From: Prunus persica
Lineage: Eukaryota > Streptophyta > Magnoliopsida > Rosales > Rosaceae
Length of the DNA: 64,000 nt
Direction of reading: 5' to 3'
NCBI RefSeq assembly: GCF_000346465.2
Contig: NC_034009.1
Coordinates: 18,681,606 to 18,745,605, forward strand
The notes under the pieces were generated by a model, which saw nothing but the letters and a program-made list of their open reading frames with translations, was not told the DNA's origin and did no database searches. Below are positions 31,329 through 43,146 of this stretch, piece by piece (the stretch's first letter is position 1; every line of letters starts with the position of its first letter). Both the position numbers and the translations under genes were made by a program.

Positions 31329-32599
31329 CTTAGTTGCAACGGCGAAAGTGTTATCACGCGTGTGCTATCCCCGTTTCACAAAAGTCTTTCTCCTAAAAAA
31401 TCACTCCCTTTTCTAGTTCATACTAGGGGTGGGCATTGAGACTGGAGAACCGGAGCATCGAGCCACATCGGTTGAAAAAAACCGGTAAAAAAAAAACACC
31501 GTGTTGACTAAAAAGTCAACAAATCAACACAGAATCAGATCGGACCGGTTCAAACCGATTTCCATATGAATCGGACCGGCTATTTATCTGTATATATATC
31601 TTTTTTAATTTTTTAAGTCCAATGCTAAATTTCTAATCCCATAACTAGTATTTCCTCAAGCTCAACTTGCACCTCTCTTTTCTAGGCCCAATGATTTCTC
31701 TTTGCATGAAATTGGGTCATTTGTGAATTTTTAAGCCCAAAAAATAAAAAATTTGTTGGAATTTGTAAAACAACATAATTTTAGAATATTTTAAAAAAAA
31801 ATCGGATCCAAAACCATAAAAACTGGAAACTAAACAAGAAATGGTTTAAACTGAACTGACCAGCTTCATAAATTTTTTTTCACCAAAATTGAACCAAAAC
31901 GCATCAGTTAAATAGTACCGGTTTCATTGTGATGTGAGACCCGTATATTTTTTTGAGGTGCTTAGAAAATAACTTGTGATATTTCTGTGGTTGTATTGAA
32001 TTTTCAAGAGATAATTTTAAGCTTGATTTTGAATTAAATATTAGGCTTAAAATTGAATGGAAAAGAGAATGAGTAATTCAGTGATAAATGGAGAGATTCT
32101 ATGGTTAAGCAACAAATATCCTACACCTAAAGTCCCTCATCCAACGCCACCTCAACTTCCATCATCATTATTTTAATCCATTTGTCTCCCAAGTATGCTC
32201 CTCATGTTTTCCCAGCTGTGTATTATGTTTCGCATGCTGGTTAGTTCATTTGGTAACTCCCACACAATTATCCTTTCCATTTCCCAAAGAAAACTATCTC
32301 AAACTCCTCACAGACTTCCAAACGAGAAACACTTACGTGAAACAAGGATATCATTATTTTGCTATTCTCGGCCAATCACGATATGCCACACATAATAACT
32401 TTTCCACGTGGTAGTATGTGATTGGTCGGGGATAGAAAAATAGTGTTATCCCTTTAAAACCCATCTCTCCTAAGCTCAAATCAAAATACTTCCTTCTTCA
32501 AACATGTTCATCTGCTTGTCTACTAGATGATATCAAACATTAAGACAAACTAAGCAATCTAGACATCTCCAAGTCTGTTTCAGTACAAGTTGTTTGTCC

Positions 32600-33310
32600 T
32601 GGTTCGAGTTTTTGCTGAAGTCGCGGGTTTGGCCTTGCATGGCTATTTCCACTGCTCAGTTGGTGAAGTAGTCTTCATCAAATGTGTTCCCCCGTTAGAG
32701 AGCTATGACATATCCAACACTGAAGGTAATTGGAGATTTCTATCTACCTGAAATCGTGTTCAAGGTGAGACTAGTCTTCTCTTTCTTCCTGTCTGCTGGT
32801 TCCACACTAGTGTGAACTTATTCACTCTTGCATGTGGCCTTCCCCTTATCTAATGGCTTCATTCCCTTCATTAAAGTTGTTTATCTATATCTTGGCTATC
32901 ATCTATGAAAAGGTGAGCTTCATCCAAGAAATATAGCCATCTCAAGACGTATCTAAGTGTAACCTGTTCATCCTGATCTCTTGTGTTTATGTAGCTTGGG
33001 ATTCTCCTTTGCATATCAATTTCTATTGCTCATTCGACAAATCGTTCTTCATAAACGTTGTTCCTCAGTTAGACAAATATAAAATATACAAATTTCATAG
33101 CCATTGGAGTTCTCTAACCACCCAAAACCTTGTTCAAGCTTAGCTAGTCATCTATCTATTATTTTGACTATACAACACCTTACTCACTCTTGCATGTCAA
33201 TTTATCTTACTCATATCGCAACATTTCCTTCCTGAATGTTGCTCTGTTATTATGTTTTCTACAAGATATCCAAAAATCGTGTCCATCCAACAAGTTTAGG
33301 CCTATCAAAT
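32600..33310. repeat. Degenerate repeats inside the hAT-like element, about 200-bp spacing
   Basis: Words like CACTCTTGCATG, ATTTCTATTGCTCAT and CTTCATAAACGTTGTTCC recur three to four times with loss of identity. No open frame spans them. Confidence 0.4.
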
Positions 33311-34273
33311 GTAGTACAACTGAAACAAGCTTTTCTTTTTGGAAGCCTTCATATTGTTCATTTTAGATCAATACAGAGGATTGAGGTAAGGATTTAAGTG
33401 GGACAGAAGTGAAATTCTTGTTTAATTGAGGACCTAAGCGATATTACAAAAGTCTAAAGGATCTAAGAAGTAACAAAAGGAAGTTAAAAGAGGAATTTGT
33501 GAATATTTGGTTACTATATAAGGATTATATAGTAAAATGTGTTTTATTGTGGACTAGGAACTTCTTTTACTTAAGCGTGGTGTTGACAACGTTGTTGTTG
33601 TGTGACGAACCTTGTGGGACCAGCGACATCATTGGACTCTCGGTAGGGGGACCATTAAACCTAGACTTGTATTTTCTTGTATGTATGAAGTAGTAGTTAC
33701 TTTTGCATGAGAAATATGCATGAAATTTGGATGCCATTGTTGTGTGGTTTTATTATGTGATGTGCACCGGCTTCGTGCGTTAACGGTGTTTCGGATGACC
33801 TCAGAGTGAAGAGGGGCATAGCGACCACCTTGAGTTTCGATTCCCTAAACCTCCGAAGGCGGTTGTACGACGGACTAACTATTCCAAGATCCATTAGGTG
33901 AGGATAGTCTATGTGTTATAACCTTTGAAATGGACACTCCCGCTACCGTCCCACCTAAGTTTTATAAATTGGTCTTATGGGTAGTTGGCCTGCAAGGATC
34001 GTTCATCAAAAGAATGTTACTGGATATTTGAAAATTTGGTTTTAAAAGGTTGTATGAGCATCCCTGATTTATTGTAAGTTAGTGAAACATCTATTTATGT
34101 TGTGTCTTATGATTTCGGTTTTTAAGATGAAATGGGATCCAACTATACATCTCCAGCAGACTTTTATATTCTCTCATCCCCAACTACTTTGGCTAAAAAG
34201 AAGGAAAATCCTCTTTCCAGTAGACTTCCTACTTGGCTCTCTATTTCGGAGAACCAACTTTTGGCTCTCTACA

Positions 34274-37221
34274 TGTAACATCCCTGACCCGATTTAATTG
34301 TTTTATTCAATTTAATTCTTTTTATGAAATTACAATTTTGCCCTTGGAGGTAGGGTCACTCTAGTCACTTTTTAATCCCACAGAATTTTGGGGAATTGAG
34401 TGGTACCGTTGCATTGAGCTTGTCAATACTAGTTTGTAGACACGTAGTGTTCCCAAATTGGAGTTTTAATGAAAAAGTTACGGTCAACGAAAGTGCAGTG
34501 GCACAACCGTAATTTCTTTGAAGTTGAATTTTTAAAAACCCAACCTATTTTCTCTCTCTCACGTCTCTCTCTCTTCCCCGACCATCTCCCTTGACACGCA
34601 CGTAGAACCGGCCACTGTGTGGCCAGTTATCTCCACCATCCGACCACCCCCACGGCTGAGACCATTTGGGATTTTATCGTGAGGGGCCGGAGATCACAAC
34701 CAGATGGAAGCCCAGCTAAGACCACCGCTCAGGGACGCGCTGGGAGCTCGGAATAAGCCGCGACTGCGCCATTTTTTTGTCTCCGTTCTAGGCAATTCCG
34801 GCCACCATTTTTTACGAACCAAGTATGGATTTCAATCCTCTCCACGTGCTATAGATGTCTGTATGGTTGGATTAGATAAATTTTGAAGTTTTGAAACTCA
34901 AACTAAAACCTAGAAATTTTCAGTTTTTTTATGTATTTTCCATTCGCTTTCCGGCCAAATTAGAAGTCGGCCTAATTGTATAAATTGCTCCCTTAGTTGT
35001 CATGATCACGTCGGTATAGGTATTGTTGGGTGATTTGAGAAATTTCCGTCGTTGAAAATTTACTCAAGCCACCCACATGCTGCCGACATGTGTGGCAACT
35101 TGTGGGCCACTCCTTGGCTAACTATTATATACTAAAACAATCCCCATGTCGTCCCGAGCACGACGGTATGCTCATATTCGAAGTTGGTTATCGTATGACA
35201 ATCGAATGGATTTACGCCTACTAGGCGATAGCCGAGTTTGATATGTTCAGACGTTTGGATCGGCTCCACTTCCAAGTATATTGGTCTTTGTATCTCTAGG
35301 ATCATGTAGGAACTCATGGATGGAGAATCAGAGTCCCGGATACTCCAAATCAATAATTATAGGGTTACGTAAATCGGTGACTGTCCGATATTGCAATTGA
35401 GAGTGATCCGACTGCTCGATCGAGACCAAACTTGCAGAACGTGTTAGTGGACTTGGCTAAACTTGTGGAAACTTTCGGATCGAAAATTGGAGGTCGTGGG
35501 CCCCGCGGGCCCAGTTGACCAATATGGGAAGTTTGACTCCTTGGTTGACCGTGAGTCTTCTGATGTAGTTTCACCCTTCGAGAAGTACTAGAATGACCTT
35601 ATAAACGAATCTTGACTGTTATTTGAGTCATTTTGATTATGTTGGGATTATGAGATTATTTTATAGTATTTTATGGAGTTCTTTGATATTATGTTGATAT
35701 TTGAAGTTTATGCAATATTTGATGTTGTGGAATATATGATTATGAGATACTCGATTGATTGATTGTCAAAACGAGTCTTAAGACTCGATTGTGATTATTA
35801 AGAAGTGAGTGGACTTTGTTTTTAAATAGCATTATTTTTAATGATTAAATTACCATGCATTTAAAATGAATTATTTTGACTATGGAGTTTATATATCATT
35901 TAATTATGGAAATTGAGGTTATTTTGTTATTTGAAGTTTATAATTATTTTGGATATGGATTATATATTTTGCGAAATTGTTATTTACTTTATGATTAAAT
36001 AACTAGACAAGTGATTGATAAGAGTTGGGTACTTTGTTGATTGTTATGTGAGTACGTAATTGCACCATGCTAAGTACCCTCCCCTGGTTACTCTATCCAC
36101 ACATAGCATTGGATTTTCCCGCGTATGGGCTCGTTTGGTTATAATAGTACTTTATCAAACGTGGTGTTGGATTATCCGGCCTGTAATAAAGTAGTCCGCC
36201 TGCATAGGACATAGTTGGTTGGGTCTGGCCGCATGTGGCATTGGATTTTCTGGCGTGTGTGCTATAGAGTGGCAGTCCCCAGGTTGGACAGCTCATCCCT
36301 AGATGCAGGGTAGAAAGTTGAAACCCTAGGGGCTAGTCAAACAATCCCCGCGTTGGATTGTTTTCCTCCGATACTCGTAATGGTGTGAGGTTGTCGTATA
36401 TAGATATTATATGTGCATTTATGAATTTTGGGGCATATATCGATATAGTCATGAGAGTTTTCGTGGTCTATATGTATATAATTATATACAGTCCCGATCT
36501 CTTGGACTATAGGGGTCCAAGAGATTTGTGGTCACTCACCGTTGGATGTAAATTCAACGGTTCACTCACTATTGCACTCCTTTTAAGAAACTTTTTTGAA
36601 CCGTTGGATGTTACATCCAACGGTAGGTGACCACAGTCTCTTGGACCCCTGTGGTCCAAGAGATAGGGGCTGTAATTATATATATGTATACGCCTAATTA
36701 TTTTAAAAGCTTTCCTTACATATTATGTTTTGTAAACCGATATTGCGGGAAGGGGTTTGGTTAGAGTTAAGAGAGTTGAGTTTTATGTATTACTATATTA
36801 TATTCGGATTGTGGAAAGTGTTGTTCGGCAACATACGCCTTGGATAGGGTATGGTTGAGGGAAAAAAATAATTTGAGTTCAGAGTAAACGGTTAGTTTTG
36901 AGTTATGAATCATGAGAAAGAGGAATTTACTAAATATTTGGTAAGGATCTTCGACGATGGTCATGCGGTAGCTTGTGGCTTGTCAACTCCTATCTTTTTG
37001 AGTCTGTCTTGTCTTTTCGTTTGGGCAAGTTATCCGAATTAACTCTTTGTGAGATTTTCTTTGTAAATTATAGGGTTGTGACTCTGATCTAATCTGTTTT
37101 AACTACACAAAAAAAAGGGCTTAACGTGTTTCTGGAATACTTGGGAGTATGACGCACTGGCTATTGGGCGTTGTATTCTCGGGATTCTAGAGGCATGTGA
37201 CTGAGTTTCTAGGGCGTGACA
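34274..37221. mobile_element. Large LTR block (probable solo LTR, Ty3/gypsy-type), about 2.95 kb
   Basis: It begins TGTAACATCCCTGACCC and ends GGGCGTGACA, and shares many blocks in the same order with the solo LTR at 54371-57098, including the GTTGGATTnTCCGG hairpin units near 36095-36270 and the GTTGGATTGTTT hairpin near 36350. No gag or pol is present. A clean target-site duplication is not seen; acatg occurs at both edges but overlaps the presumed TG/CA termini. Class assignment rests on the TG...CA ends and on analogy with its better preserved relative. Confidence 0.65.
36489..36672. mobile_element. MULE-type MITE, 184 bp, in the LTR block
   Basis: Nearly the whole element is an inverted repeat of about 78-bp arms starting CAGTCCCGATCTCTTGG / CAGCCCCTATCTCTTGG. 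Each arm contains its own smaller palindrome (TCTCTTGGAC ... GTCCAAGAGA) and the CCGTTGGAT palindrome. It is flanked by a perfect 10-bp direct repeat taattatata (36479-36488 and 36673-36682). Confidence 0.85.
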
Positions 37222-37264
37222 TGTGAGGTGGAAATCGGACCAGACCGGACCATGCCCACCCCTA

Positions 37265-37936
37265 GTTCAGTCTACTTTTTGTATTAATAAAAAAAATGCC
37301 TCAATGACATCATAATTGTGTGTGTGAAAAATCTCCCTCCCTTGTAGTGAAATTAAAAAAAAATAAAAGGCAAATTGTACTTTACAAAACTTTATTTTCC
37401 CTATTTTATGTTTCTTCTACCCTCATTAAATTGCAGAAAATAATTACCATTATTTTTAATATTTACTATTTATTTTATAAATCAGTCTATCATTAATTTA
37501 AAAAAAGGGTAAAAATTAACAACTAAAAAAAACATTATTAGATAAGCCAGTAAATTATTTTCACAAGGTAGAGAAAATATTTATTATTTTAAAAGTAACT
37601 TTAGGTTTTAGCCACAGAAAAACTTTCACTTTTGGAAAAAGCAAAAACTTTTCCGAAAAAGACATTTAAACCAAAGACATGCAAATGTAAAGAATTCATT
37701 AGGAAATCCAAAAATAATAAGGGCATTTTTGTCCATTTTGGATTCTTTTAAAAATATTTCTCTCTCATTTGGCTTTTTCCAAAATGTCCCTTAAACTACA
37801 TGAGATGGTAGATCCTAGCTAGCTAGAAATAATACCAAACAAAAAAAGAAGGCTCTAAGAACTCCATTAAACTATAATGCATTCCATAAACCAACTCAGA
37901 GTGAGAACTCATTATTTTATAACTTAAATATTTTTC
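37265..37936. other. AT-rich intergenic region
   Basis: About 0.67 kb with no reading frame of note. It contains the region downstream of the unrecognised gene at 37937. Confidence 0.6.
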
Positions 37937-38569
37937 TCAAAAAGGGCTAAGCACGAATTTGATCGAAGTATAAAGAAAAACAATAGCCTTCCTTTGATCC
38001 TCCGGGGAAGTCTTGAATATATTCCCATACTTCATTTCGGCAGGGGTCATTTGAGGGTTCTCTATGTAGAGCACAACAGCTTCATAGACAACAGAAGCTA
38101 AATCACTTGGCTTAACCAACATATTAAGCAACTCTAAAAGCCCTTTCGCCAGACAGATTAGGTCTCTTAACTCCCCACTCGCAGTAAACAACACACACTT
38201 GGTTTTTGTTTTTCTCACCAATTCTTGCATCAAACTAAGAAATCTCTTCAGGCCACTATGAAGAAGGTCTAGCATCAGCTTCAGCATTGAAGCTACCAAA
38301 TTCTTCAATTGGACGATCGAATTACAGGCCGCATCCGTCCATTTACTCATCAGCTCCGTTGCTTTCGCTATAGTGTCGTCAATAACGCACTTAGATTTCA
38401 CAAGGGCTTCTTTGAATTCCTCCGAAAAATTGTCGAAAAACCGCCTTGCTACGTTGAGAAGCTCCGTCGCCTTGTTTGACAAATACTGAAGAAAATCCTT
38501 GATTTTGGATGCAATCCATTGACAAGCTTCACCAATTTTCTCCATGACTACACCTCCGATCTTCGCCAT
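37937..38569 (-). CDS. Unrecognised helical protein, single exon, 210 residues
   Basis: ATG at 38569, TGA-type stop at 37937, no intron. A second ATG occurs at residue 9. I do not recognise the family. The protein is almost all amphipathic helix (EKIGEACQWIASKIKDFL, DLLHSGLKRFLSLMQELV), with five scattered cysteines, no clear signal peptide or long membrane segment, and a C-terminal tyrosine/phenylalanine-rich stretch (FLYTSIKFVLSPF). Two weakly similar helical halves are possible. A TATA box lies 73 bp upstream, which supports a real gene. It stands alone between the hAT-like element and the Harbinger element. It could be a lineage-restricted gene; a function cannot be given. Confidence 0.65.
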   Translation of the reverse strand: MAKIGGVVMEKIGEACQWIASKIKDFLQYLSNKATELLNVARRFFDNFSEEFKEALVKSKCVIDDTIAKATELMSKWTDAACNSIVQLKNLVASMLKLMLDLLHSGLKRFLSLMQELVRKTKTKCVLFTASGELRDLICLAKGLLELLNMLVKPSDLASVVYEAVVLYIENPQMTPAEMKYGNIFKTSPEDQRKAIVFLYTSIKFVLSPF

Positions 38570-38641
38570 AGAAAATATGTCCTTGTATTTTATTTGAAGT
38601 ACTTTGTGATCTTACTTGAGAATCAAGTAATGTGCCCCTTG

Positions 38642-38649
38642 TATATATA
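38642..38649 (-). promoter_or_regulatory. TATA box of the unrecognised gene
   Basis: On the minus strand CTATATATAC lies 73-80 bp upstream of the ATG at 38569, in a suitable position for a short leader of about 40 bases. Confidence 0.6.
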
Positions 38650-38689
38650 GCAGTCTTAGTGGGCATGACAGTGTGGAAGCATCTATTAA

Positions 38690-39558
38690 TTTCCTCAATA
38701 AAAAATTAGGTTTAATATCAAAAAAGCGTCCATATTTTGGTCATTCGTAGTCCTCAAGGTTCGTATGTGTGATCACAAATGGTCTTTGCTGTTAGGTTCT
38801 GTCAAACTCCGTTAGTGATGTTTTGTGACCCCTAGAAAAAAAACACATTAGGGACGTTTTGTGATACTAAGCCTAAAAAATTATTAATCAATTTAAGTGG
38901 ACTGCTAATTTATTTTCTCTTGACGTAGAGAAGATGACGTATCATTATTATTCAATTTAAGTGGACTACTAATTCAGTTTCTCTAGTGGAGAATATGAGA
39001 AGTTGCAACTAGGTTGTCCCTCGGCTAAGCACATGGCCAATGAATAAAAGCATCGCGAATAAATTAATCTTTACCTGATCAATAATATATTGTCTTTTCA
39101 TTTTATTTAGAATCTGCTTTAGTTGGGTACCAGTTGAAGCATTTGGAGGGTGCTGGAGGTGAATAAATTCCCCATTGTGGTATATGGTGCTAACGCTACC
39201 CTGATACCGTGGGCGATTTATCCCAGATAAGAAGTGAGATCATCAATTCCTTTTCTTTGCATTTGGGTAGTGATTGTTGCGATAATTATATAATTAGTAG
39301 AGAATTAGGACAAAGTCTAACTTACCTTATTTATCTTTCTGTAAACTCTGAATTAACAAACAATAGTTTATACGTTGTTTACCCAGTCAAGTTCAAAGGT
39401 TGCTCTTACATCTTTGTAAGCTACTCGGATGCTACAATTATTTAAGAAGATTTGGCTTTTTGGTTCAGTTGAATGCACTAGGGATCTTTCTGACGTAAAT
39501 TCTAAGAAGTGCCTAAATATTGCCAAAAACGAACTTCTAGTTCATAGTCATGGATTTA
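38690..39558. other. Intergenic region with decayed repeat
   Basis: Phrases such as GGTCATTCGTAGTCCTCAAGG and GATCACAAATGGTC resemble the common plant dispersed repeat also hinted at near 60505-60650. A short direct repeat, CAATTTAAGTGGACT, occurs at about 38889 and 38954. No gene seen. Confidence 0.45.
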
Positions 39559-39723
39559 GAGCGAGCCCAGCACAGGACCCAAACCGGGTGAAAGGGCCCC
39601 TAGGCGAGCCCGAAGTCGCTCCAGCGCGAGGAAGACAGCCCGGGCAGCAGCTGGGTCCCACGAGCCCGGGCAGGCCCAAGGGCAACTTCAGCTTCGGCTT
39701 GAGGCCGAGTTGGATGACGTAAT

Positions 39724-39825
39724 GCTGACGTCAGCGCACGCGGAATTTAAATTTTTTTACCGTTGGCGCGTGAATTACACGCGCCAACGGTAAAAAAAAT
39801 TTAAACTCCGCGCGCTGACGTCAGC
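39724..39825. repeat. 102-bp near-perfect hairpin in the Harbinger left end
   Basis: Two arms of about 49 and 48 bp, from GCTGACGTCAGCGC through ACCGTTGGCGCGTG, pair around a 5-base AATTA loop. Each arm end is itself a palindrome, GCTGACGTCAGC, containing the CRE-like TGACGTCA core. A G-box (CACGTG) follows at about 39852. Confidence 0.9.
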
Positions 39826-40256
39826 CCTGACAGCAACCAACGGTAAAAAGCCACGTGTCGCGCCAGGGACGCTCCAATGGATTTTTTTCCAGAAATCCTA
39901 CGGTCCTCCTTTTTTTTGCTAAAAAATTGCAAAAAAATTCTGAAATTTTTTTAAAAAAATACCAAAAAATTCTGTATTTTTTCCCTATAAATACTTAACC
40001 ATTTTATTTACTTTCCACACAAAATCTTCATACAATTCTTCTCCATCCCCAATATTTTTTACTCTCCACTCACATTATTCACTTTCCTCACCAATTCTCC
40101 ACACAAACTATTCTCCTTCCAATATTTCTTACTCTTCACTCACATTTTTCACTTCCCACACTAATTCTCCATACAAACTCTTTTCCTTCCAATATTTTTT
40201 ATCCTCCACTCACATTTTTATACTACTTTCCATTTGTATTAAAAACAAAAAAACAA

Positions 40257-41331
40257 ATGGCATCTTCTGTCGAAACCAGGGGTTCGTGGTCAACTCAAGA
40301 AGATATTGCGTTGTGTCACTCTTGGGTGAACATTAGTCATGACCCTATCACGGGCAATGAGATGAAGTTCCATCATATGTGGAGCAAAATTCATGGAGAA
40401 TTTTGTCAAAGATCGGGTTCCATTCGGACCGAAATGGCGTTGTCTAGTAGATGGAAACTTCTGAATAAAGAGTTAGGCAAATGGAGAAATGCCTTGACAA
40501 AAGCAAGGGAGAACATTCGAAGCGGTCAAAATCTATCCGATGAGGTAAAATATTTATAATACCATTTTCATCAATTTAATGTAACTTTTTTTTTTGGCAT
40601 ATTCTATTTCTTTTTCTTGCATAATTTTTTTTTTCTTTTTACATGTCCAATTTGTCTATATTTTCTTGCATAATTAATTTTATTGTTGCATTTCAAATTA
40701 GTATAATTTTCTTGCATAATAATTTTTTTTTCTTGCACTTTCAATTATTTATTTTTAATAGATCATACAAGCACAAATGTGGTTCGGTGCCATGGGGCAA
40801 GGCAAAAAAAGTTTCGTGTATTTCCAATGTTGGGAAGTTGTGAAGGATTGTTCGAGATTCAAAATTATTCCCACCGGTCCTTCGGTTGTGTTGAATGAGA
40901 CGCCACTCTACGATTCACCATCAACCGATTCGCCATTGGACTCCCCAATAGAAACGGAGTCACCACTCCCACGTCCGCCGAGACCGATTGGGAGAAAGGC
41001 GGCAAAGGCCAAGAGAGGGGGCACTTCGAACAATGAATGTATACAATTATTGGAGCAAATAGCTAAGAACACCTCACTAAGAATTGAGAGAGACTTGAAA
41101 AGAGATGAAGTGGACAAGGCACGAGAGGAAACATTTGCAATTCAACAGCAGCATGCACAAGAAAAAGACATGGATGATAAAGAGATGAAAATCATGGCCA
41201 TGGATACGAGCCATATATCTCCTGAAACAAAGGCATATTGGAAGCATAGACGAAGGGATGTGATGAGAAGAAGACTTTTCCATGACGACGGACCTAGCAA
41301 TACGGATTGGTTAAATGATGAAAACCATTAG
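40257..41331 (+). CDS. Harbinger ORF1: Myb/SANT-like DNA-binding protein
   Basis: Two exons, 40257-40544 (GAG then GTAAAA donor) and 40762-41331 (ATAG acceptor), joined in phase, giving 285 residues. Residues 8-85 are a SANT/Myb-like trihelix (GSWSTQEDIALCHSWVNIS, HHMWSKIHGEF, SSRWKLLNKELGKW). The centre is Pro/Ser-rich (PLPRPPRPIGRKAAKAKRGG) and contains a likely nuclear localisation signal. The C-terminal half is a charged helix like the NAM-associated C-terminal domain. In PIF/Harbinger elements this protein binds the element ends and brings the transposase into the nucleus. Adjacent convergent transposase supports that role. No lesion seen. Confidence 0.85.
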
Positions 41332-41357
41332 GTTGTATTGAAACACCTTTGCCATAT

Positions 41358-41440
41358 GTTGTATTGTTGTATTGTTGTATTATCCTTTAATTTGTTGTAT
41401 TGTTGTATTGTTGTATTATCCTTTAATTTGTTGTATTGTT
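41358..41440. repeat. TTGTATTG tandem duplication downstream of ORF1
   Basis: The block TTGTTGTATTGTTGTATTATCC followed by TTTAATT is present twice in direct repeat, with the short TTGTA unit repeated inside each. It lies in the ORF1 3' region. Confidence 0.8.
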
Positions 41441-41682
41441 TCCTTTTCATTAAATAAACAAAGCATTAAATAATATAACTATTTATTAAAAACATTTGAG
41501 CATCAAAACAAAGATTAATTAAAATCAAACCTTAATTTATTGTAAACAACACACAAAACAAACCATACACAAAAGCATAATAATAATAAAAAATAAAGCA
41601 TTAATTCCAATAAAACAACACACACAAAATAAAGCATAATAAAAAACAAAGCATAATTCCAAACAAAGCACTAATCTTGACT

Positions 41683-43041
41683 TCATCCATTGTGATTGCC
41701 TTTCATCTCCCACAAATGCTCGATCAAGTCAACTTGACGTCTCTCGTGAACATATGAAGATTGCATTTCTTCATAACGATCAATCATGGGGTTGTTGAAT
41801 CGACCATCCCGAACTAACTGTTCGGGCTCTATTGGTAGTCCATTTGGTCCCATCGGCCTTTCATATATTCTTGTCAATGCAGTGTTCATGGGATCGGGTT
41901 CAAACACCTCTGGAGCATCGTAGTCATACTCATCCTCCACAATCATGTTGTGGAGGATGATGCAAGTCATCATAATACTCCTCAGTACCTCTTTGTCTAG
42001 CATCCGAGCAGCACCCCTGATAATTGCCCAACGAGCTTGCAAGATACCAAAACACATTTCCACGTCTTTCCTGTAACCTTCTTGAAAGGAAGCAAAGCTT
42101 CTTTCCTTCTCGGATTGGGGATTCGGAATTGTTTTCACGAATGTCGTCCACCTAGGATAAATTCCGTCGGCAAGGTAGTACGCACCAGAGTATACGGTAT
42201 TGTTGATTTGGTACGTGACCTGGGGGGAATGACCTCGCAATACCTCGTCAAACACCGGGGATTGACCAAGGACATTCAGGTCATTCTGAGATCCGGCAAC
42301 CCCAAAGAAGGCATGCCAAACCCAACAGTCGAATGAAGCTACGGCCTCCAAGATTATACTTTTTTGGCCCTTTCGATTCCCGTAGTCTCCTTGCCAAGTA
42401 GTAGGACAATTCTTCCACTGCCAGTGCATGCAATCAATGCTTCCAATCATGCCTGGGAAACCTCGAGCCTCTGCTTTTTGTAGCAACCTTTGCAGGTCCC
42501 TCGACGTGGGTTTGCGAAGGTACTCCCTCGTGTACAAATTTTCCACTGCATCACAGAATCTCACCAAACACTCTAGGATAGTTGATTTTCCCATCCTTGC
42601 AATCTCATCCACCTGCTCTGCAGATGCCCCATAAGCAAGCATCTGCAAAGCAGCTGTAAGTTTTTGCTCTGGGATAAGACCCAAAACTCTAATAGCATCA
42701 TGCTTTTGAATGAAGTATGTGTCGTAATTACAAATATCATGCATGATTTTTTGAAACAAATGTGGTTGCATTCTATATCTCTCTCGAAACTTATGAGCAG
42801 GATATAACGAATTTGGGATAAAGTAATCCTCCAAGAGATTCTTACCCCGAGACTCTCTACGTCTGTCCACATTTGGGGCACGAGGACGACGGTGTTGTCT
42901 TGATTGATTAAGCATACACACCGCTACTGCAAGCATTTGTTCTTCTTCTTCATCGGCGTCCCGATCTTCTTCAGCACGTCTACGCCGGATTTCTTCCCTT
43001 TCTTTCTGTTGCCTCTCTAACACCCTCCTCCAGTTTGACAT
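41683..43041 (-). CDS. PIF/Harbinger transposase (DDE_Tnp_4 superfamily)
   Basis: The start is placed at ATG 43041 (MSNWRRVLERQQKEREE), because the 34 residues upstream look like leader; 452 residues. A charged N-terminal helix is followed by a helix-turn-helix-like part (LAYGASAEQVDEIARMGKST) and the nuclease core: GSIDCMHWQWKNCP with the first Asp, GVAGSQNDLNVL with the second Asp, and the EKERSFASFQEGYRKDVE segment with the Glu. It ends with ILHNMIVEDE, typical of HARBI1-like nucleases. It cuts and joins the element at TTA sites together with ORF1. The gene looks complete and intronless. The 5' region carries tandem G-box repeats that could control it. Confidence 0.9.
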   Translation of the reverse strand: MSNWRRVLERQQKEREEIRRRRAEEDRDADEEEEQMLAVAVCMLNQSRQHRRPRAPNVDRRRESRGKNLLEDYFIPNSLYPAHKFRERYRMQPHLFQKIMHDICNYDTYFIQKHDAIRVLGLIPEQKLTAALQMLAYGASAEQVDEIARMGKSTILECLVRFCDAVENLYTREYLRKPTSRDLQRLLQKAEARGFPGMIGSIDCMHWQWKNCPTTWQGDYGNRKGQKSIILEAVASFDCWVWHAFFGVAGSQNDLNVLGQSPVFDEVLRGHSPQVTYQINNTVYSGAYYLADGIYPRWTTFVKTIPNPQSEKERSFASFQEGYRKDVEMCFGILQARWAIIRGAARMLDKEVLRSIMMTCIILHNMIVEDEYDYDAPEVFEPDPMNTALTRIYERPMGPNGLPIEPEQLVRDGRFNNPMIDRYEEMQSSYVHERRQVDLIEHLWEMKGNHNG

Positions 43042-43146
43042 TGAGAGTAGAATGTGTTTTGTAAAATCTGAGAAATGAAGGAATAGATAAGAGATGGTGT
43101 GAGAGGTATGAGGCCTCTGGTGTAGTTTTATAGAGGGATTCATAAG

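Larger units (their letters stand above)
31424..37264. mobile_element. hAT-like element, non-autonomous, carrying a nested LTR block
   Basis: A perfect 13-bp inverted repeat TAGGGGTGGGCAT bounds the segment (31424-31436 and, inverted, 37252-37264). Flanking 8-mers gttcatac and gttcagtc agree at six of eight positions, compatible with a decayed hAT duplication. Subterminal CCGG/GGACCGG words recur at both ends. No transposase frame is present. Subtracting the LTR block at 34274-37221 leaves about 2.9 kb. Confidence 0.65.

Noticed and set aside
34274..37221. acatg at both edges as the LTR block's target-site duplication
   Set aside because: It overlaps the presumed TG and CA termini, so it does not flank the element properly; I left the duplication as unresolved.
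40908..41117. Minus-strand frames over Harbinger ORF1
   Set aside because: They are shadows of the real Myb-like exon on the plus strand.
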